Shown: positions 5,899 through 8,586 of the stretch, piece by piece
How the letters are laid out: every line of letters starts with the position of its first letter
Position numbering within the stretch: position 1 is the stretch's first letter
Assembly: GCA_021823945.1 (NCBI GenBank)
Contig: JAKALW010000032.1
Coordinates: 1-8,586 of the forward strand
Direction of reading: 5' to 3'
DNA from: Microcaldota archaeon
GTDB lineage: Archaea; Micrarchaeota; Micrarchaeia; Anstonellales; VGKX01
Length of the DNA stretch: 8,586 nucleotides
The notes under the pieces: generated by a model
Told to the model about the DNA's origin: nothing
The model's input: the letters and a program-made list of their open reading frames with translations, nothing else
Databases searched by the model: none
Program-made: the position numbers and the translations under genes

Positions 5899-6654
5899 AT
5901 GGCATCTCATACAAACAAGCCGAAACTGATTATTGACGGGAAACGCGCTGACGGCCGCGGCATGAACGACCTGAGGGACATCCAGATACAGGCGCACGTG
6001 CTCAACGACGCGAAAGGCTCGGCACTCATCAGGTGGGGCAACAACAAGATTCTCGCGGGCGTATACGGCCCGCGCGAATGCATCCCGAAGCACTCCCAAT
6101 CCCTTTACAGGTCTATTGTGAAGTGCAGGTACAACATGGCGCCCTTCTGGTCCAAGTAGGAGCACAGCAGGTCGGGCCCGTCAAGGCGCTCAGTGGAGCT
6201 TTCAAAGGTCATCAGGGAGACTTTCGAGAACGTCGTAATAGCCGAGGCGTACCCGAAGACGCAGATTGACATTTACATCGAAATCCTCCAGTCCGACGGT
6301 GGCACGAGGTGCGCGGCAGTAACCGCGGCGGCAGTGGCTCTCGCGGACGCGGGCATTCCCATGAAGGACCTTGTCTGCGCTGTGGCAGTCGGCAAAATCG
6401 ACGGCGAGGTCGCGGCTGACTTCTCGAAGGACGAGGACAACTACGGCCAGTCCGACATGCCAATAGCCATCGCGCCCCGAAACGGCGACATGCTCCTCTT
6501 TCAGATGGACGGGCTCCTCACAAAGGACGAGGTCATGCAGGGCATAGGCATGGTCAAGGAGGCGGCCAAGATAATCCACCAGAAGCAGGTGGACGCGCTC
6601 AAGGCGGTCTACGACAGGCAGTCGCAGATGGCTGAGCTCGACTTGGGAATCTGA
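5899..6654 (+). CDS. rrp41: Exosome catalytic subunit Rrp41, interrupted by in-frame TAG at codon 87
   Basis: Rrp41 is the RNase PH-fold subunit that degrades RNA 3' to 5' by phosphorolysis in the exosome ring, paired with Rrp42. ATG 5899 follows GGTGAT (5888-5893). Residues 1-86 match the family (LIIDGKRADGRGMNDLRDI, AGVYGPRE, YNMAPF). Codon 87 at 6157-6159 is TAG. The same frame then continues unbroken to TGA at 6652 with RSGPSRRSVELSKVIRE, the core DGGTRCAAVTAAAVALADAG, and the acidic residues D174 and D180 matching the metal/catalytic pair in Sulfolobus Rrp41. R96 and R97 match its phosphate-binding pair. Total length of 251 codons including TAG is normal. No ATG, GTG or TTG lies between the TAG and R96, and the first downstream start, GTG 6193, is after the Arg pair. 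It may be a sequencing error, recent nonsense mutation or readthrough. The family call is firm, integrity is not. Confidence 0.9.
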
Positions 6655-6686
6655 ACAACCGCAATTGCGATACAATGGTGTTATAG

Positions 6687-7457
6687 ATGGAAATATTGAA
6701 CGAACTCAAACGCGACACAATCATGAGGATGCTTGCGGAAGGCAAGCGCGCAGACGGCAGGAAGCTCGACGAGTTCCGCACAGTGCGGATTCAGAAGAAC
6801 GTGCTTCCAAACGCCGAAGGCTCGGCTTTGTGCCAAATAGGCAAGACGCAGGTAATAGCGGGATTGAAATTCGACGTAGCTACGCCGTACGCGGACAGGC
6901 CCGACGAGGGCGTGTTCTCGACAGGCGCGGAACTGGTGCCGTTGGGCTCGCACATGTTCGAGCCGGGCCCGCCAAACGAGGACGCGATAGAGCTTGCCCG
7001 CGTGGTCGACAGGGGCATACGCTCATCGGAGACAATAGACCTGAAGTCGTTTGCCATAAACGACGAGAAGGTTCTCGCGCTCTACCTTGACCTGTGGGTC
7101 ATTGACTATGGCGGCAACCTTATCGACACCGCGGCGCTCGCTGCAATGGCGGCTTTGCTCCAGACGAAGATGCCAAAAGTCGAGGACGCGAAAATCATCA
7201 GGAGCGAGGACGTGGGCAATCTCAAGATAGGCGAGAAGGTCGTGGCGTGCTCGTTCTCGAAGTTCGGGACACACTATTTATTGGACCCGGCGCTTGACGA
7301 GGACCTCGGCATGGACGGGAAAGTGACAATCTCGACCACGAGCAAGCACGTCTGCGCAGTGCAGAAATCCGGTTGGGCTTCCACAAACGAGAAGGACGTG
7401 TCGGACCTTGTCGACCTCGCGTTCGAGCGCGGCAACCAGCTGAGGTCATTGCTTTAG
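6687..7457 (+). CDS. rrp42: Exosome structural subunit Rrp42
   Basis: The 256-residue RNase PH-fold protein pairs with Rrp41 in the hexameric exosome ring. Archaeal Rrp42 is catalytically inactive but needed for ring assembly and RNA binding. Family features seen are EGKRADGRKLDEFRTVRI (18-35), FSTGAELVPLGSHMFEPGPP (77-96), the Rrp42-type segment ARVVDRGIRSSETIDLKS (104-121), LYLDLWVIDYGGNLIDTAAL and the closing FSKFGTHYLLDPALDEDLGM. The long insertion before VVDRG and the lack of the SRRS arginine pair separate it from Rrp41. GGTG (6677-6680) lies 6 nt before the ATG, 32 nt after rrp41 ends. It ends in TAG. The next in-frame stop is another TAG 17 codons on, and beyond that eL43 is in the same frame, so general reading of TAG as sense would fuse the two proteins. 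Length is normal and the frame intact. Confidence 0.96.
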   Translation: MEILNELKRDTIMRMLAEGKRADGRKLDEFRTVRIQKNVLPNAEGSALCQIGKTQVIAGLKFDVATPYADRPDEGVFSTGAELVPLGSHMFEPGPPNEDAIELARVVDRGIRSSETIDLKSFAINDEKVLALYLDLWVIDYGGNLIDTAALAAMAALLQTKMPKVEDAKIIRSEDVGNLKIGEKVVACSFSKFGTHYLLDPALDEDLGMDGKVTISTTSKHVCAVQKSGWASTNEKDVSDLVDLAFERGNQLRSLL

Positions 7458-7460
7458 ATA

Positions 7461-7472
7461 GGAATATATTCC
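7461..7472. promoter_or_regulatory. 12-bp perfect palindrome with TATA-like core before eL43
   Basis: GGAATATATTCC is its own reverse complement and sits 3 nt after the rrp42 stop, 42 nt before the eL43 ATG. Its core is TATA-like, so it could be an internal promoter for eL43-rpo12 with a start near 7495, or an operator site. No function is proven. Confidence 0.35.
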
Positions 7473-7514
7473 AAGGATGCAACAAGAATAGTGTTTCAAA
7501 TTGAGGTGTAGAAA

Positions 7515-7742
7515 ATGGCGGACAGGAATGTTAGGTACGGCGCGGAAATCAGGAAGCGCGCAGGCAAGGTTTACAAGAAAAAGACCACGAAATACGAGTG
7601 CCCGGCATGCGGCAAGGCGGCAATCAAGCGCACGTCTTACAGCAAGTGGGAGTGCAATTCGTGCGGCAACAAGTTCGCGGGCGGGGCCTTCTCGTTCACT
7701 ACCCCGAGCGGCACAGTCTCCAAGAGGCTTGTCGAGGGTTAA
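7515..7742 (+). CDS. rpl37ae: Large-subunit ribosomal protein eL43 (L37Ae)
   Basis: The 75-residue basic protein is a zinc-ribbon component of the archaeal/eukaryotic 50S/60S subunit. The basic N terminus (NVRYGAEIRKRAGKVYKKK) leads to a CPAC/CNSC zinc ribbon with Cys at 29, 32, 47 and 50. The family C-terminal segment NKFAGGAFSFTTPSGTVSKR follows. The length is typical or slightly short for archaeal members. GAGGTG (7503-7508) lies 6 nt before the ATG. It is 57 nt downstream of rrp42, and rpo12 follows after 18 nt, so the last two genes are surely co-transcribed, whether from the exosome promoter or from the palindromic TATA-like site at 7461. Confidence 0.95.
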   Translation: MADRNVRYGAEIRKRAGKVYKKKTTKYECPACGKAAIKRTSYSKWECNSCGNKFAGGAFSFTTPSGTVSKRLVEG

Positions 7743-7760
7743 GGATTAGGTGCTATAGAT

Positions 7761-7892
7761 ATGTACATCTGCCAAAAATGCAAGAAGGACATTAAGGAGC
7801 TCGACTCCAAATTCGTCCGCTGCCCATATTGCGGCTGGAGGATTCTCTACAAAGGGAGGGTCCCGGTGGCAAAAGAGGTCAAGACGGATTAA
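7761..7892 (+). CDS. rpoP: RNA polymerase subunit Rpo12 (RpoP)
   Basis: This 43-residue zinc-ribbon protein is the archaeal counterpart of eukaryotic Rpb12/Rpc10, a small subunit in the Rpo3-Rpo10-Rpo11-Rpo12 assembly platform of RNA polymerase. Translation from ATG 7761 gives MYICQKCKKDIKELD, then RCPYCGWRILYKGR and a short lysine-containing tail ending in TAA. The two CxxC knuckles are at Cys4/Cys7 and Cys21/Cys24, and RCPYCGxRILYK is the family signature. The normal length is 40-60 residues, so it is easily missed by ORF callers with a size cut-off. AGGTG (7748-7752) lies 8 nt before the ATG, and the gene starts 18 nt after eL43. Its position between eL43 and the Brix gene is the standard archaeal order. 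Confidence 0.95.
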   Translation: MYICQKCKKDIKELDSKFVRCPYCGWRILYKGRVPVAKEVKTD

Positions 7893-7947
7893 GCCGTTTT
7901 TTTATTTTTCAATTTCCCTTTCTTTCAGGGAGTGTTTCTTTTTTTAA
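7893..7947 (+). terminator. Tandem terminator signals after rpo12
   Basis: GCCG followed by TTTTTTTATTTTTC (7896-7909) begins 3 nt after the rpo12 stop, an archaeal oligo-T terminator. A second unit follows: TCCCT (7915-7919) pairs with AGGGA (7927-7931) around a 7-nt loop, then GTGTTTC and a run of seven T (7939-7945), resembling a hairpin-plus-U-tract terminator. Together they separate the exosome-eL43-rpo12 transcript from the Brix gene, or attenuate readthrough into it. Confidence 0.6.
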
Positions 7948-7984
7948 GCCCCTAATGACATATTGACAGTGGTGTTTTCCGGAA

Positions 7985-8512
7985 ATGCTCATTACTACTA
8001 GCAGAAAGCCAGTGGCGCATTCAAGGCGCCTTGCAAAGGCATTGTGCCAGTATTTCCCTGGCTGCGTTTACGCGAGCCGGGGCAAGGAGTCATTCGAGGG
8101 GCTGTGCGAGTCGGCATATGAATCCGGGCATAACCTCATTTGCGTGATTTTCGAGAAGCACGGCTCCCCGTCACGCCTGTCGCTTGCAAAGATAGTCCTT
8201 TACAGGGACGGGGCGGGGTATGAATACCTCAATGAGGCAGTGGCGATAAAGAACATACAGTTCCACCCCAACCTGAAACAGGCATTGAACGCGCGCCACG
8301 CGGCCGCACGGATATCCGGGGATTTCTCCCAGTCAATCATGTCGCTTTTCGGCGTGGAGGAGAGCGCGTTTGGCACTGATGAATCGGGACCGCTTGAGGC
8401 TGTCATTTCCAAAAACAGGATAAGTTTCATGTTCGAGGGCAAGCCGTGCCTTGAGCTGGATTATTTCATTTCCAAGTCAATCCCGGATTCGGAAATGGCT
8501 GGGGAAGGCTGA
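7985..8512 (+). CDS. Brix-domain (Imp4-like) ribosome biogenesis protein
   Basis: The 175-residue protein starts MLITTSRKPVAHSRRLAKAL, the hallmark N terminus of the archaeal single-domain Brix/Imp4-like family, followed by YFPGCVYASRGKESFEGL. Eukaryotic relatives (Imp4, Brx1, Rpf1/2, Ssf1) bind rRNA during subunit assembly, and the archaeal proteins are believed to have a similar pre-rRNA role. The second half (YEYLNEAVAIKNIQFHPNL, and ISFMFEGKPCLELDYF) fits the rest of the beta-rich Brix fold. Length is normal for archaea. GGTG (7971-7974) lies 10 nt before the ATG. The 92-nt spacer upstream holds terminator-like T runs and no clear TATA box, so its own promoter is uncertain, and readthrough from rpo12 is possible. 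It closes the superoperon in this window. Confidence 0.88.
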   Translation: MLITTSRKPVAHSRRLAKALCQYFPGCVYASRGKESFEGLCESAYESGHNLICVIFEKHGSPSRLSLAKIVLYRDGAGYEYLNEAVAIKNIQFHPNLKQALNARHAAARISGDFSQSIMSLFGVEESAFGTDESGPLEAVISKNRISFMFEGKPCLELDYFISKSIPDSEMAGEG

Positions 8513-8540
8513 AAATCAGGCTGAAACATACTGTGCAATC

Positions 8541-8586
8541 ATGGCAAAAATACATGACAAATACCAGCAAATGCGTTTGCCAATGA
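8541..8586 (+). CDS. Possible start of a further ORF, cut by the window edge
   Basis: ATG 8541 opens a frame of 15 complete codons (MAKIHDKYQQMRLPM) that is still open at the right edge, 28 nt after the Brix stop. No GGTG-type site precedes it, unlike all eight genes upstream, so the start or the gene itself is doubtful. In other archaea this position often holds Pcc1 or prefoldin beta, but these residues do not identify either. Confidence 0.2.
   Translation, partial: MAKIHDKYQQMRLPM

Noticed and set aside
6033..6269. Alternative-frame plus ORF spanning the rrp41 TAG, considered as evidence of a frameshift
   Set aside because: The Rrp41 homology stays in one frame before and after the TAG. 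The other frame has no family similarity, so no frameshift is involved.
6193..6654. A separate split-gene product for the C-terminal part of Rrp41 starting at GTG 6193
   Set aside because: A product starting there would lack the phosphate-binding Arg pair just upstream, and no good Shine-Dalgarno motif precedes it, so a working split enzyme is unlikely.
6202..6675. Long minus-strand ORFs opposite rrp41, rrp42, rrp4 and psmA
   Set aside because: Antisense shadows from biased codon use in GC-rich genes. They show no recognisable domains, ribosome sites or promoters.
1..8586. tRNA, rRNA, CRISPR array, transposase or integrase genes
   Set aside because: None was found on reading both strands. 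The hairpin array lacks direct repeats with unique spacers, and there is no mobile-element protein in the window.

Overview
The window is archaeal. Every gene downstream of position 3000 belongs to an archaeal or archaeo-eukaryotic information-processing family: proteasome alpha subunit, SBDS, exosome Rrp4/Rrp41/Rrp42, ribosomal protein eL43 (L37Ae), RNA polymerase subunit Rpo12 (RpoP) and a Brix/Imp4-like protein. Each of these genes has a GGTG-type Shine-Dalgarno (SD) motif 3-10 nt before its ATG, matching the archaeal 16S 3' end. The coding DNA is moderately GC-rich with G/C-rich third positions, while the spacers are AT-rich. The wording of the Rrp41 and Rrp4 proteins and the very large sequon-rich surface protein suggest a DPANN-type archaeon, possibly Micrarchaeota-like. 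That placement is inference, not shown by the sequence.

Layout, all on the plus strand. Positions 1-2982 hold the 3' part of a giant secreted glycoprotein gene, cut by the left edge. After a short spacer with a TATA-like box comes psmA (3118-3828), then a T-rich terminator-like tract, then the SBDS gene (3934-4632). The 381-nt spacer 4633-5013 holds an array of perfect hairpins, a T-rich tract and a likely TATA box. Next is a tight run rrp4 (5014-5856), rrp41 (5899-6654, interrupted by an in-frame TAG), rrp42 (6687-7457), eL43 (7515-7742) and rpo12 (7761-7892). It is closed by U-tract terminator signals, after which a Brix-domain gene (7985-8512) follows. The last 74 nt hold only the possible first codons of another ORF.

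This is the known archaeal exosome-proteasome superoperon. Rrp41 (catalytic) and Rrp42 (structural) form the phosphorolytic ring and Rrp4 caps it as the RNA-binding ring. SBDS and the Brix protein act in ribosome maturation, eL43 is in the large subunit, Rpo12 is in RNA polymerase, and PsmA forms the outer rings of the 20S proteasome. The U-tracts suggest the cluster is read as several transcripts here.

Two things deserve a second look. First, codon 87 of rrp41 is TAG, yet the reading frame continues with full conservation on both sides, and the stop falls just before the phosphate-binding Arg pair, so no downstream re-initiation could save the active site. Second, the SBDS-rrp4 spacer holds five hairpins with 7-10 bp perfect stems. 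All five lie in a single open minus-strand frame, and two of them can pair with each other as alternatives. Lesser points are a Gly/Arg-rich tail on Rrp4, an Asn in place of the last Gly of its KH GxxG loop, and a 12-bp perfect palindrome before eL43.
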